64,000 bases of DNA from Actinernus sp. WN-2022 (lineage: Eukaryota > Cnidaria > Anthozoa > Actiniaria > Actinernidae), in contig JAOWCC010000577.1 of the NCBI GenBank assembly GCA_030867875.1, forward strand, positions 71,853,012-71,917,011. The letters run 5' to 3'. Made by a program: the position numbers and the translations under genes. Below, one piece after another: positions 46,932 to 55,733 of the stretch (positions are counted from its first letter, which is position 1; each line of letters opens with the position of its first letter). Below the pieces are notes generated by a model. That model saw only the letters and a program-made list of their open reading frames with translations. It was not told the DNA's origin and did not search any database.

Positions 46932-47447
46932 TTAAACCAATTTGCTCTCAGTAGAAATCTTAACATGTTTCGCTATTTGAAGTAAGCCACTTGCTAGAGC
47001 TACTATTCTACCCCCCTTCAATACTAAATATCCAGCAGCATTTGATAGTTCTTGTTTGACTAATTCATTGGTTTGTAAGTCATTGCATAATTCTTCATTA
47101 TTATCTATAGTAATCATGTGGGAGATTATTTCCACAGTAGCTTTTATAGCGGTATCTACTAAGCCATTAGTAACTTTATTACCAACTATGACTTGATATC
47201 TATTATAATACTTCTCGACATCTTTTACTGACAACTTCTTAACATCGCCAAGACTCATATTGACTCCAACGAATTCATTGATAGTTCCCAACACTGCTAG
47301 GATTGCTAAGGATTCCCTTTTATCGTCTATGTCTGTTGGGATTACTGTTGACTCTTTCTTGAGTCTTACCTTCTTCTCTTTTGGAGCTTTTATTGGTTGG
47401 ACATCTTCTTCATTATTATCGATATACTCTTCAATGATTGATTCCAT
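46932..47447 (-). CDS. Conserved helical protein (171 aa)
   Basis: Homologue of 25488-26033. An acidic/basic N-terminus is followed by DDKRESLAILAVLGTINEFV, SLGDVKKLSVKDVEKYYNRY, VTNGLVD and the hydrophobic GYLVLKGGRIVALASGLLQI. Here it is separated from the ATPase by the TBP-like and BRO-like genes, which look inserted into the conserved order. Function unknown. Confidence 0.7.
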   Translation of the reverse strand: MESIIEEYIDNNEEDVQPIKAPKEKKVRLKKESTVIPTDIDDKRESLAILAVLGTINEFVGVNMSLGDVKKLSVKDVEKYYNRYQVIVGNKVTNGLVDTAIKATVEIISHMITIDNNEELCNDLQTNELVKQELSNAAGYLVLKGGRIVALASGLLQIAKHVKISTESKLV

Positions 47448-47470
47448 ATATTATAATTGTCAATTATCGT

Positions 47471-48235
47471 TTATGTATCCATTGATTGAGATCCATATCC
47501 AACGATTAAGATGAGATCCGCATAGTTGCTAAGCAGGAGAATTGAAATGTAACTAAATGCATCATTAATTTGCTTTGCAGTCGTTGCTCCAGTAATTATA
47601 ATGGAACCACTTGTGAATACGAAAATGGATGTCTGCTTTCCTGCATCATTATCGAGCTTAATATTGACGCATGCATGCCTGTCAAGATTTAAGAATACCT
47701 CGACGTCTCTTTCCACTAGGTAATCGCGTAGTCTTTGTCTATCTATTTGGAATCCAATATTCATCAAGCAATTGATCATGCTGATCTTAAAATCGTAGAC
47801 ATTATTAATGTTTAAAAGTTTTGGACAATCGACAAAAGGTTTCTTTCTCAATTCTATACACATTTTATTAAGAGCTTCAATAGTACCATTGATACTTTTA
47901 CAACCTGTCATCTGTATTGATCCATTATTGAACAACTTCGTATTTATGTATTTATCATCATAATTCGATCTTATAATAATGGTTATTTGATTTAGGAAAC
48001 TCTTCTTAACCTTTTTCTTTTCATTCAGTAAAGATCTCACTTGCTGAATACCTTTGTTGTTATAGTTGATGGAAACTATGGCATTCTTATTCAACTTTAG
48101 ATATTTATATATGTTCTCAGTATTGAATTTTACATTGAACTTGCACACTATTGTCATTGTACTTATGCTCAATTTGTCATCTATAGTATCTAAACTTAGG
48201 AGGGAGTTTAACTCTTCTATTTTATTTATAATCAT
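47471..48235 (-). CDS. TBP-like protein (254 aa)
   Basis: Two direct repeats with the TATA-binding-protein pattern. Repeat 1 (about 25-130): STMTIVCKFNVKFN...FNNGSIQMTGCKSINGTIEA. Repeat 2 (about 145-245): YDFKISMINCLMNIGFQ...SIFVFTSGSIIITGATTAKQ then INDAFSYI. Each repeat has the closing strand-turn-strand (FxxGxIxxTG) and helix of the TBP saddle half. TBP bends DNA at TATA boxes and binds TFIIB, which this element also encodes. The insertions between strands are longer than in cellular TBP and the DNA-intercalating phenylalanines are not all obvious, so DNA specificity may differ. The start codon and first 13 codons form one arm of a 40-bp foldback. No homologue in provirus 1. Confidence 0.77.
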   Translation of the reverse strand: MIINKIEELNSLLSLDTIDDKLSISTMTIVCKFNVKFNTENIYKYLKLNKNAIVSINYNNKGIQQVRSLLNEKKKVKKSFLNQITIIIRSNYDDKYINTKLFNNGSIQMTGCKSINGTIEALNKMCIELRKKPFVDCPKLLNINNVYDFKISMINCLMNIGFQIDRQRLRDYLVERDVEVFLNLDRHACVNIKLDNDAGKQTSIFVFTSGSIIITGATTAKQINDAFSYISILLLSNYADLILIVGYGSQSMDT

Positions 48236-48285
48236 CTCTACGGTGAGAGATGATTATAAATAAAATAGAAGAGTTAAACTCCCTC
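48200..48285. repeat. Foldback hairpin spanning the TBP-like start codon
   Basis: Arms 48200-48239 and 48246-48285 are perfect 40-base reverse complements separated by ACGGTG. The ATG of the TBP-like gene (48233-48235, minus strand) lies in the left arm, so its first codons are copied in reverse just upstream. The right arm ends 20 bases before the BRO-like stop codon. Confidence 0.95.
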
Positions 48286-48304
48286 ATACTATTTGAGAGG
48301 AGCC

Positions 48305-49165
48305 CTAGTTCATATTTATTCTGTGGAAGTACTTTTTATGATTTCTTAGCGTTTCACTTGTGCAGAATTTCCTATTGCAATATTTACATCTTATTCTAAT
48401 ATCTTTTAGATAGTCATTTAGCTCTTTTATTATTAGATCGTAATCGTTCGATACTATACACTTGAACTCATTCTCTTCATACTTCTCTAATAGATTCTTT
48501 TGTGCATTAGATAGGATACCATTACCAATGGGGGTTTTAAATTCGATGCACAAACCTTTGTAAGTTTTGTGACAATTATTTATTATAATGTCTGGTTGCC
48601 CTTTCATATATCCTTTCTTATAAGAATCGATTCGTTTAGTTGAACTATCTTGCAATTCACCCAATCCAGCTGTCATTATGACATTAGGATAGAATCGCCT
48701 AATATAACTAACTACTTTCGTGTGCAGGTCATACTCATCTTCTATCTTGAATGTTAGTGTATTGGGATTGTCAAACATCTCATAGTATCCATACTTTCTG
48801 ATAGATGGTAACACTTTGGAGAATACCCATCTTTTGAATATCTTAGCAGTTTCTAACTTAGAACCAAAGATGAGAGAATATAGGCCTGGTTCTTTTATGA
48901 AAATCGTATGTGGCTGTACATTGTTCAAGGGGGCGGTGAAACGCCGCCCCCTTTGAAGGGGCCTGAAACGGGCCCCTTGTAGTTTTCCATATTCTATTTT
49001 ATCTTCTTCATCTATGTGATCTAAGACAGCATCCCTAGTTCTCTTATAACCTAGTGCTCTAGCAATATCTATACCTTTGAAATAAACATTCTGCTTACTA
49101 TCTACGAAAGCATCAATAGACATATTAAGTTCGACATTTTCGAATCTCTTGATTACTAGCGACAT
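48305..49165 (-). CDS. BRO-N protein fused to nuclease-like and C2H2 domains (286 aa)
   Basis: The N-terminus is a BRO-N (Bro/Ant-type) DNA-binding domain, common in large DNA viruses and phages: IDIARALGYKRTRDAVLDHI ... QPHTIFIKEPGLYSLIFGSK ... KVLPSIRKYGYY. Residues about 155-240 resemble a PD-(D/E)xK/VRR-NUC-type nuclease (KGQPDIIINN ... LCIEFKTPIGNG ... KNLLEKYEENEFKCIV), with D of QPD and ExK of EFK as plausible catalytic residues. A C2H2 finger (CKYCNRKFCTSETLRNHKKY) ends it. It may nick or cleave DNA at specific sites. Two GC-rich hairpins (48926-48979) insert in-frame residues in the BRO-N domain. The start at 49165 is chosen because TATA-like sequence overlaps the ATG at 49174. Confidence 0.78.
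   Translation of the reverse strand: MSLVIKRFENVELNMSIDAFVDSKQNVYFKGIDIARALGYKRTRDAVLDHIDEEDKIEYGKLQGARFRPLQRGRRFTAPLNNVQPHTIFIKEPGLYSLIFGSKLETAKIFKRWVFSKVLPSIRKYGYYEMFDNPNTLTFKIEDEYDLHTKVVSYIRRFYPNVIMTAGLGELQDSSTKRIDSYKKGYMKGQPDIIINNCHKTYKGLCIEFKTPIGNGILSNAQKNLLEKYEENEFKCIVSNDYDLIIKELNDYLKDIRIRCKYCNRKFCTSETLRNHKKYFHRINMN
48926..48979. repeat. Twin GC-rich hairpins inside the BRO-like gene
   Basis: AAGGGGGCGG-TGAAACG-CCGCCCCCTT is followed directly by AAGGGGCC-TGAAACG-GGCCCCTT: two perfect stems (10 and 8 bp) with the same 7-base loop. They stand out in AT-rich surroundings. Their lengths keep the reading frame (QGARFRPL and QRGRRFTAPL). Confidence 0.92.
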
Positions 49166-49191
49166 TATAATCATATATATTAAGTATCTCC

Positions 49192-49824
49192 TTAAGTGTC
49201 TATTGCATTAGGTATCTCGAGATAACACTGGAATGGATATCGTAAGCAAAAACATATCCTAGAATACTTTTCAGACTTTAGTAGCTTTACGAATTTCTTA
49301 CGATCTTCATTATCCATGTCTCCTCCACACTCTTCAAATAATGTTTTAGTTGCCGTTTGGCATGAACTATGAAATGCTACAACGCAAGCTACATTTTCAC
49401 GGAATGGTTTAGCTATTGAGGTTAGTTGTTGAGTTAATACCCAAATGGATATTCCTTCGTGTCTACCTGAAAACCCTAGATTAATAAACTTATTAGATCT
49501 CTGTTTTAGATCCTTACTAAAAGCACAATCATCTAATATTATTAACGTATTAGTACCTGTAAATAATTGTTGGCAATATGATAGTAAATCATTTATCTCA
49601 TCTACATTACTTGCATCAGGTGATAAAACAATAAATCTAGGATCACCTTTTGCAAATCCATTATATGTCTTATTATTTATGTACGTTGGGCAAAATAGTA
49701 CTATGTATTCGAATACATAACGAAAGGAGCCTCTAAGAAGATCTATTAAATATTTCGTCTTTCCACATTCTGTTGGTCCTGTAATGATACAGTGAAAAGG
49801 TGTCTTATCATTTAATTTTTCCAT
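49192..49824 (-). CDS. A32-like genome-packaging ATPase (210 aa)
   Basis: Same family as 24872-25495. Walker A GPTECGKT (16-23), Walker B LIILDDC (94-100) and IWVLTQQLTSIAKPF. It drives DNA into the capsid. It follows the capsid gene on the minus strand after 24 bases. The start MEKLNDK at 49824 is preceded by a TATATG-rich sequence. All motifs intact. Confidence 0.88.
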   Translation of the reverse strand: MEKLNDKTPFHCIITGPTECGKTKYLIDLLRGSFRYVFEYIVLFCPTYINNKTYNGFAKGDPRFIVLSPDASNVDEINDLLSYCQQLFTGTNTLIILDDCAFSKDLKQRSNKFINLGFSGRHEGISIWVLTQQLTSIAKPFRENVACVVAFHSSCQTATKTLFEECGGDMDNEDRKKFVKLLKSEKYSRICFCLRYPFQCYLEIPNAIDT

Positions 49825-49848
49825 ATATGTATATTAATACTCAATCTC

Positions 49849-51087
49849 TTAATACATAATCGATTGGAGTTCGTTATTCATAAGAGTGAATAGAGCATCA
49901 GCTACTACAAACATGTAACAGGTAACTGCAGAAGATCCAGACTTTCTCCTAATCTCTAGTCTTACACCATCTCGTGTGTTATTCAGTGTCAATCCTCCTC
50001 CATGAACATCATTATCTGCAAAAGTTCTCAAATCAACCCACAATGCAAACTTATCACTAGCATAGAAGTCGTTTTGTTTTACACCTTCTAATCCTGGAAA
50101 GCGTTTCCTTATAGAATCCCACAGATCTGATGGTAGCATACCCTTTGAGTATAGACGATTTGGCATTCCATCAATATCGATAATCACAGATGTAATCTTT
50201 GGGTTAGCAAACTTTTCAGAATCTCTTGCACCAACAGTATAGGCTTCCGTGAACAAGAATAATACCCCAGTCATAGACCTCCGTGGTAAATTAATATGTT
50301 CATTGATAACGAGATCCGTTGTCTTGATATTGAATGTCTTATATAGAATTATATTCTCATAGAAGAAGCCTCTACCTCCTCGATATGTTGATGCTGCTTC
50401 ACCTGCAAGTAATTCACTTGAAATACACGAATACTCCATTTCTATATTTGTAAGTTTATAATTAGGAGGTATCGTAGTATCTGTGTATACTAATACTTCT
50501 GCAACTGGGGCTAGTGTAATCTCAAATATTAGTGGATGAGGTAGTGCCTTTGGATAGAATACTCCATGATTATTTAAGATAGAGTGGTCAAGTGGGATTT
50601 TATACTTAGTGCTGTGTATTGCTGCTAGAGCAGTATCCTTAGCAACATCAGAGGGCTTATCACCAGCACCTGCTCGCATCTTTCTCATAGCTTCAGAAGA
50701 TATGCCTTGTTTTATTCTATTTTCACGTTCTTCTGTTGATAAGTATAAATCGTGATAGGTATAGAAAAGATCATGACGTTGTGTATCCTGAATAGTTTCT
50801 CCACCAAATATTACCTTTTGTCTATATATTAGGTTCCTACCTATATTATTAACGAGTCTCTTATTTGCGTGTCCTGTGATAACAATATCAAATAGTAGAG
50901 CTATGCTACCAGGAACAATAACGACATTCTCTGTTAATTGTGGAATATTGACATACAGAGTTTCTCCTGGACTTGCAGAAGATGGATTCATAGTTATACG
51001 ATTTAGACTACTTTCTGCTTTCAATCCAAATGGGTGCTTATAAATATGACTGACACTTAGCTTTTCTGAAATCGTTTGTTGCGACAT
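49849..51087 (-). CDS. Putative major capsid protein (412 aa)
   Basis: Homologue of 23637-24872 over its full length: SPGETLYVNIPQL, VIVPGSIALLFDIVI, GHANKRLVNNIGRNL, YLSTEERENRIKQGI, YKIPLDHSILNNHGVFYP, FEITLAPVAEVLVY, LPRRSMTGVLFLFTEAYTVG, and LQSIMY at the end. I recall this family as common in cnidarian Polinton-type elements. It is called a double-jelly-roll capsid protein on size, strand-rich pattern and its place next to the ATPase. Divergent from the integrase gene across 36 bases containing TATAAATA-like sequence. Confidence 0.66.
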   Translation of the reverse strand: MSQQTISEKLSVSHIYKHPFGLKAESSLNRITMNPSSASPGETLYVNIPQLTENVVIVPGSIALLFDIVITGHANKRLVNNIGRNLIYRQKVIFGGETIQDTQRHDLFYTYHDLYLSTEERENRIKQGISSEAMRKMRAGAGDKPSDVAKDTALAAIHSTKYKIPLDHSILNNHGVFYPKALPHPLIFEITLAPVAEVLVYTDTTIPPNYKLTNIEMEYSCISSELLAGEAASTYRGGRGFFYENIILYKTFNIKTTDLVINEHINLPRRSMTGVLFLFTEAYTVGARDSEKFANPKITSVIIDIDGMPNRLYSKGMLPSDLWDSIRKRFPGLEGVKQNDFYASDKFALWVDLRTFADNDVHGGGLTLNNTRDGVRLEIRRKSGSSAVTCYMFVVADALFTLMNNELQSIMY

Positions 51088-51123
51088 AATACTATAAGGA
51101 ATAAGCTATTCTCTTATTTATAT
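51088..51123. promoter_or_regulatory. Divergent promoter region, capsid and integrase
   Basis: A 36-base spacer between divergent start codons. It holds ACTATAAGG toward one gene and, on the other strand, ATATAAATAAG. Both are plausible TATA elements. The TATAGTTGTATC motif of provirus 1 is not present here. Confidence 0.45.
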
Positions 51124-52086
51124 ATGTTTAGTAAAATATATTATTCAACAAATGGTTATTGGAAAGGATATTCAGCTATTTATAAATTAGCGCAGGCTGC
51201 TGGTGTAAGTGAAGACCTTACAAAAAAGTGGCTTGAGAAACAATCGATTTGGCAAATATACTTACCAGCTCCCACATATGTTCCAAGACCTCACTGGGAT
51301 ATATCAAAACCTAATCAGATCCATCAAGCGGACTTATTATTCCTTCCACATGATACTGTCAATAGAAGAACTTACAAATATGCTTTGGTTGTTGTCGACA
51401 TAGCTTCTAGATACGTTGATGCCGAACCCTTGACATCTAAATATTCTACGGAAGTATCAAAAGCTTTTACTAAGATTTATTCTAGGAAACTAAAATGGCC
51501 ACAAACATTAATGGTAGATCCTGGAACAGAATTTATGGGTGAAATGAAAAAACATAATATTAAAATTCAAAGAAGTGAAGCTGGTAACCATAGAGCACAG
51601 TCACTAGTTGAAAGGGCTAACAGAACTATTTCTGAAAAACTATTCAGTCACCAATATGCTCAGGAAATGATAATGGAAAATGATAGATCAAGAAAGTGGG
51701 TTAAGATATTGCCTGGTGTTTTGAAAACTATTAATAGTTCCGTTAGAAGAATTACTGGTAAAGAACCTATAAAATCAATAAGCTCTAAAGAAGTTGAAAA
51801 TAAAGAAGATAAATATAAAAGGCCTGTCGGATTAGATGAAAAGATATTACCAGCAGGAGTGAAGGTTAGATACTTATATGCTCCAGGAGAACTTGAAGGA
51901 GGTGATAGATATAGATCAACTGATCCAATATGGAGTTTAGATATGTATGACATTTCACGTAGTATCATCTCTACAAATCAACCTGTCTTATATTTCTTAA
52001 TAGCAGGTCCAAAACGAGGTTTCGTAAGAGAAGAATTGCAAACCGTACCACATGATACTGAACTACCACCAAACAGTGTTTTGTGA
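51124..52086 (+). CDS. Polinton-type DDE integrase (320 aa)
   Basis: Catalytic residues D70 (HQADLLFLPHD), D132 (LMVDPGTEFMG) and E163 (SLVERANRTI). The N-terminal NGYWKGYSAIYKLAQ, WLEKQSIWQIYLPAP and the C-terminal SLDMYDISRSI / GFVREELQTVP match provirus 1. It catalyses insertion with AGTAG...CTACT ends and a 5-bp stagger, judging by the flanks of both elements. The start MFSKIYY at 51124 is the first ATG after the divergent promoter. It ends two bases before the convergent polB stop. Confidence 0.94.
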   Translation: MFSKIYYSTNGYWKGYSAIYKLAQAAGVSEDLTKKWLEKQSIWQIYLPAPTYVPRPHWDISKPNQIHQADLLFLPHDTVNRRTYKYALVVVDIASRYVDAEPLTSKYSTEVSKAFTKIYSRKLKWPQTLMVDPGTEFMGEMKKHNIKIQRSEAGNHRAQSLVERANRTISEKLFSHQYAQEMIMENDRSRKWVKILPGVLKTINSSVRRITGKEPIKSISSKEVENKEDKYKRPVGLDEKILPAGVKVRYLYAPGELEGGDRYRSTDPIWSLDMYDISRSIISTNQPVLYFLIAGPKRGFVREELQTVPHDTELPPNSVL

Positions 52087-52088
52087 GC

Positions 52089-55000
52089 TCATACTATCAA
52101 TTCATTTTTCATCTGTACTACCGATTCCTTATAACCGTGTGCTAAAGTATTAATACCATCAGGGCTGATATTTCGTTTATCGTCATCTCTAGATAATGCT
52201 ACCTTATTGACTTCTTCTGTATAAATTTCATGTAAGTGACTTCTGATTACATTCATCTTTCTCATCTGAGGAATACCATCAAATAAGCACATTTTATAAT
52301 TGTCAAATGTGATGTTGTTCTTAACAACTGATTTCTTAATACCCTTACACTTCTTCTCTTCTATGCCACAGTATTTGAATGCATATAATTTTGCCCTCAG
52401 TCCAACGAACTCAGTAATGATCTTACCACCTACTTCATCCTTGAACATTCCTATAACTTTTTTATTGACTTCTGTTCCTATACCTGATGGATGATCATTT
52501 GGATAGTTACTTGTATCGAAATTTAATAGTATATCGTTTTCTATATCCTTGTAGAAATCGTTTGTTTCTATTTCATACATCAAGCTGTCCGTATCTGTGA
52601 AAAGGAGTTTTGCTTTCTCATGATACTTAGGTTTAATATAATTATAGTGAAAGTCATACATTAGCTCCTTACTAATATCTAAGATAGACATACCCAAGTA
52701 TATTGGTTTGTCAAATACTACCTTTATTCTTTTCATGTGTATGGCTACCAAGTTCTCAGAGAATATAGTTCGATGTTGATAATTTGGTTTGGATACTAAC
52801 TTCCTTACCTTATTCTCAGATGTAACGAGTTGGATGTCAACTCTATTACGTATGTTTTCCATAGTCTTACCAAAGGTTGAGTTGTTCATCAATTTGAAGA
52901 AGTCTTTTTCGAACTCATTCTTAGCTTCCTTACGTAGCTCCGTATTCAAGTTTATATATGGAGCCATCCAAGCACTCTCACTAAATGTTATACCTCTATG
53001 GATCTTAGTAATTTTCAATCCTAAGCTCTCATATAGTTTCAGTGCATCATGGTGAACAATGTATTTGGTTTTATTATTCAGATTTGGAATCAATTTCTCT
53101 ACCTCATTTATCATCAGTCTTTCTGGAGCTAAAGGATAGTCGTTGTGTAGATTGTGATGATCTGTTGGATACTCTAGATCTACTTCTAATATAGAAGGAT
53201 ATTTATACCACTTACTCAACTCCATCTTATTCATCCACTTAAAATTATGTGTTGGTAGTTTCCTACTCATTGCCCACCCATATAAATTATTTGCATCTAG
53301 GTATTGAATATATTTCGAGGGCTTCAATGGATCATAATTATCCATGTACTTATTATTAGCCATACTATAGCGGGTCGAAATCATTGATACTCCACCTCTA
53401 ATACCTTTCTCAACCATATTTATCATATCAATATCATGTAGTAGTTGTAAGTTAATCTTAGTCATTTTCAAACAGGCATCCCATGATAATCCTGGTGATG
53501 TATAATACCATGCGGGATCTAGATTATAATTCTTCAAACATACATCTCTAAAGTTCTCAAATACATCTGCCAATAGGATGACATCAGATTTGAGATACGT
53601 ATCATGATAGTCTTTCATGGATTTCATATCGAAATTCTTCCAAACAGTATTAGCATGTTCATAATCCTCTTTTGAGATCGATGTGCCAGTCAGCTTCGAA
53701 TAGAAGGCTTCTATTGGTGGAAGACTCGTGTCAGCTAACTTTTCGAAATTATCTACGTAATCATAAGGATAGACTCCTTTCCTCAACAATAAATCTAACT
53801 GCTTTCCTTTGTAGAATCTTTTCATATTCATACAACTAGACTTGTCAAGATTACCTACAAGATTTGCTAGACTCATTTGCATAAATTTAAAGCTATCAAT
53901 GAATCTGATATCTCGTGTAATATTCTTATCCTTTCCATCCTTCACAAAGCTGTCTACAATTATCTTCTTCGTAAATGAAATATACTTCTCATCCGTAGTT
54001 GGTATACAATCTATCTCACCTTCCGTTACGCCTAGGTTCTTAATAAAAAGATGTGCATCATATCCAGACAGATTATGAAATACGACAGGAAAGAATTTTG
54101 GAATTTGATAATTAATATTACAATCATTATGTGCGGCACCTCTATACTTACCCGTTATATGGCAATGATCCAATACTTTATCATCTACTAACTCTCCACC
54201 ACAGATATGGCAACTAATGGCTTCCCCATAGGCAATCTCATCTTCTCCTGTCATGCATACCTTCTTAGTGAATTTAAATTTATTATAGATTTCTTTTATA
54301 GAATTCTCAAGACAACTTATGAATTTCTGTGCAACATCGTCCCCATGAAACTCAGCTGTATATGTAACTAACTTTGGTTTCGATACATTATCATCGAAAC
54401 ATTTTATCAAATAGCAAAATCCTGATGGTTTATGCTTCTGATATTGTTTCGTATAACTCTCACTGTCATTGGGGCTGCAAGTTGATATGCTCTCTGTGAA
54501 ACATTCAAAATCAGCATAGATTACAAATGGTACTCTCATAGATCTATTATAATTCTTGAATTTTAGCATGGCCCCTTTTTTTGGTAGCTCTATCTTAACA
54601 GCGTCGTGGTCTGAACAATATTCTATATGCTTGTTTAGTGATTCCACTGACTTGAATGAGTTCAAGCATCTATTACAAAAATGCGTTTCATGACGATGCT
54701 TATTAACCTGTGATGACAATAGTCTGCTAAGACTCTTAATCCAACAATAATGATTTATATCACCATCCGATATCATTAATAAGTTAATGGTTTGGTCTCT
54801 ATTGAACTTACTAATTCTTAGAGGATATACTTCATTGTTATCATATCCAAAAACATTTACTGAATGTAGTACATTGTTCCTTTCGAAATGGTCTATCTGT
54901 TTTAGCGAAACTGGAAATTCGATACCGCTCCAATCTAACCTTTCCGAATTCTCCTTTAGTCTTTTTGTAATACGTTCGTTGTCTCTATTCCTAGGATATG

Positions 55001-55733
55001 CCGCTTCAGTCACACACCATTTGAAACATTCATTATCCATATTTTTCATATTTATAATTGCTTTCTTCACAACTAAATCCTTAGGAAGAGGTATATATGA
55101 ATTCGCCTTAATAGGTATGTGCTTGTCGATATGTATGTCTAAATATGATACTCTTGCGAATTTCCATCCAGATCCTTCATTTTGGAATGTTTCAATTTTT
55201 TCAATTATTTCTTCCATCATGTTATCGAATATATCAGATACATTCGTCGCTTCCGTAATTATCTCTATTCTAGAATGGAAGTTTCCAATAGTAGTAACAG
55301 GTGATCCTGTATTCGTGTCTTCTTTTGTGAACTCACATGTGAGTATGAATTTCATCTTTATTGGTTTGTCTTGTTGGTTTATTGAATTGATGACTCTTTG
55401 TTTGTTACTATCAACATAAGTCTTGTAGTCGATCTCTTGTCCTTCTATTCTAAATGTCTTCAAGAATCCTTTTACTGCAGTCTTGTACTGCCTAGGTCGT
55501 GGTTTGTTGGTATCGTATAGTTTATTTATTTCCTCCCTTATTTTTTTGATGCGTTCGTCCACTTTCTTATTAGCCTCTGGAACGAGTGATAGAATCTCAT
55601 CAACGAATGCATTCATAGCATTCTTAGTTGACTTACTAGATGCCTTTGGCTTACTATATGCCACTGGCTTCAAGATCGGCACATTGATTTCAGGTACTTC
55701 CATATCCATAACGTTTTGCGCATTGCCACTCAT
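52089..55733 (-). CDS. polB: Family B DNA polymerase with endonuclease VII-like module (1214 aa)
   Basis: Replicative polymerase of the Polinton/viral protein-primed type. In order: an N-terminal unique region; a C2H2 finger (HFCNRCLNSFKSVESLNKHI); exonuclease motif VIYADFECF; an inserted module (CHICGG...LDHCHITGKYRGAAHNDC) of the recombination endonuclease VII type. Then FHNLSGYDAHLFI (Exo II), TYLKSDVILLADV (Exo III), motif A QYLDANNLYGWAM, motif B LMNNSTFGKTMENI and motif C LFTDTDSLMYEI. Provirus 1 lacks the endonuclease VII module and has a GCxxHGCP module instead. All catalytic Asp residues are present. The start is MSGNAQ at 55733. Confidence 0.96.
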   Translation of the reverse strand: MSGNAQNVMDMEVPEINVPILKPVAYSKPKASSKSTKNAMNAFVDEILSLVPEANKKVDERIKKIREEINKLYDTNKPRPRQYKTAVKGFLKTFRIEGQEIDYKTYVDSNKQRVINSINQQDKPIKMKFILTCEFTKEDTNTGSPVTTIGNFHSRIEIITEATNVSDIFDNMMEEIIEKIETFQNEGSGWKFARVSYLDIHIDKHIPIKANSYIPLPKDLVVKKAIINMKNMDNECFKWCVTEAAYPRNRDNERITKRLKENSERLDWSGIEFPVSLKQIDHFERNNVLHSVNVFGYDNNEVYPLRISKFNRDQTINLLMISDGDINHYCWIKSLSRLLSSQVNKHRHETHFCNRCLNSFKSVESLNKHIEYCSDHDAVKIELPKKGAMLKFKNYNRSMRVPFVIYADFECFTESISTCSPNDSESYTKQYQKHKPSGFCYLIKCFDDNVSKPKLVTYTAEFHGDDVAQKFISCLENSIKEIYNKFKFTKKVCMTGEDEIAYGEAISCHICGGELVDDKVLDHCHITGKYRGAAHNDCNINYQIPKFFPVVFHNLSGYDAHLFIKNLGVTEGEIDCIPTTDEKYISFTKKIIVDSFVKDGKDKNITRDIRFIDSFKFMQMSLANLVGNLDKSSCMNMKRFYKGKQLDLLLRKGVYPYDYVDNFEKLADTSLPPIEAFYSKLTGTSISKEDYEHANTVWKNFDMKSMKDYHDTYLKSDVILLADVFENFRDVCLKNYNLDPAWYYTSPGLSWDACLKMTKINLQLLHDIDMINMVEKGIRGGVSMISTRYSMANNKYMDNYDPLKPSKYIQYLDANNLYGWAMSRKLPTHNFKWMNKMELSKWYKYPSILEVDLEYPTDHHNLHNDYPLAPERLMINEVEKLIPNLNNKTKYIVHHDALKLYESLGLKITKIHRGITFSESAWMAPYINLNTELRKEAKNEFEKDFFKLMNNSTFGKTMENIRNRVDIQLVTSENKVRKLVSKPNYQHRTIFSENLVAIHMKRIKVVFDKPIYLGMSILDISKELMYDFHYNYIKPKYHEKAKLLFTDTDSLMYEIETNDFYKDIENDILLNFDTSNYPNDHPSGIGTEVNKKVIGMFKDEVGGKIITEFVGLRAKLYAFKYCGIEEKKCKGIKKSVVKNNITFDNYKMCLFDGIPQMRKMNVIRSHLHEIYTEEVNKVALSRDDDKRNISPDGINTLAHGYKESVVQMKNELIV

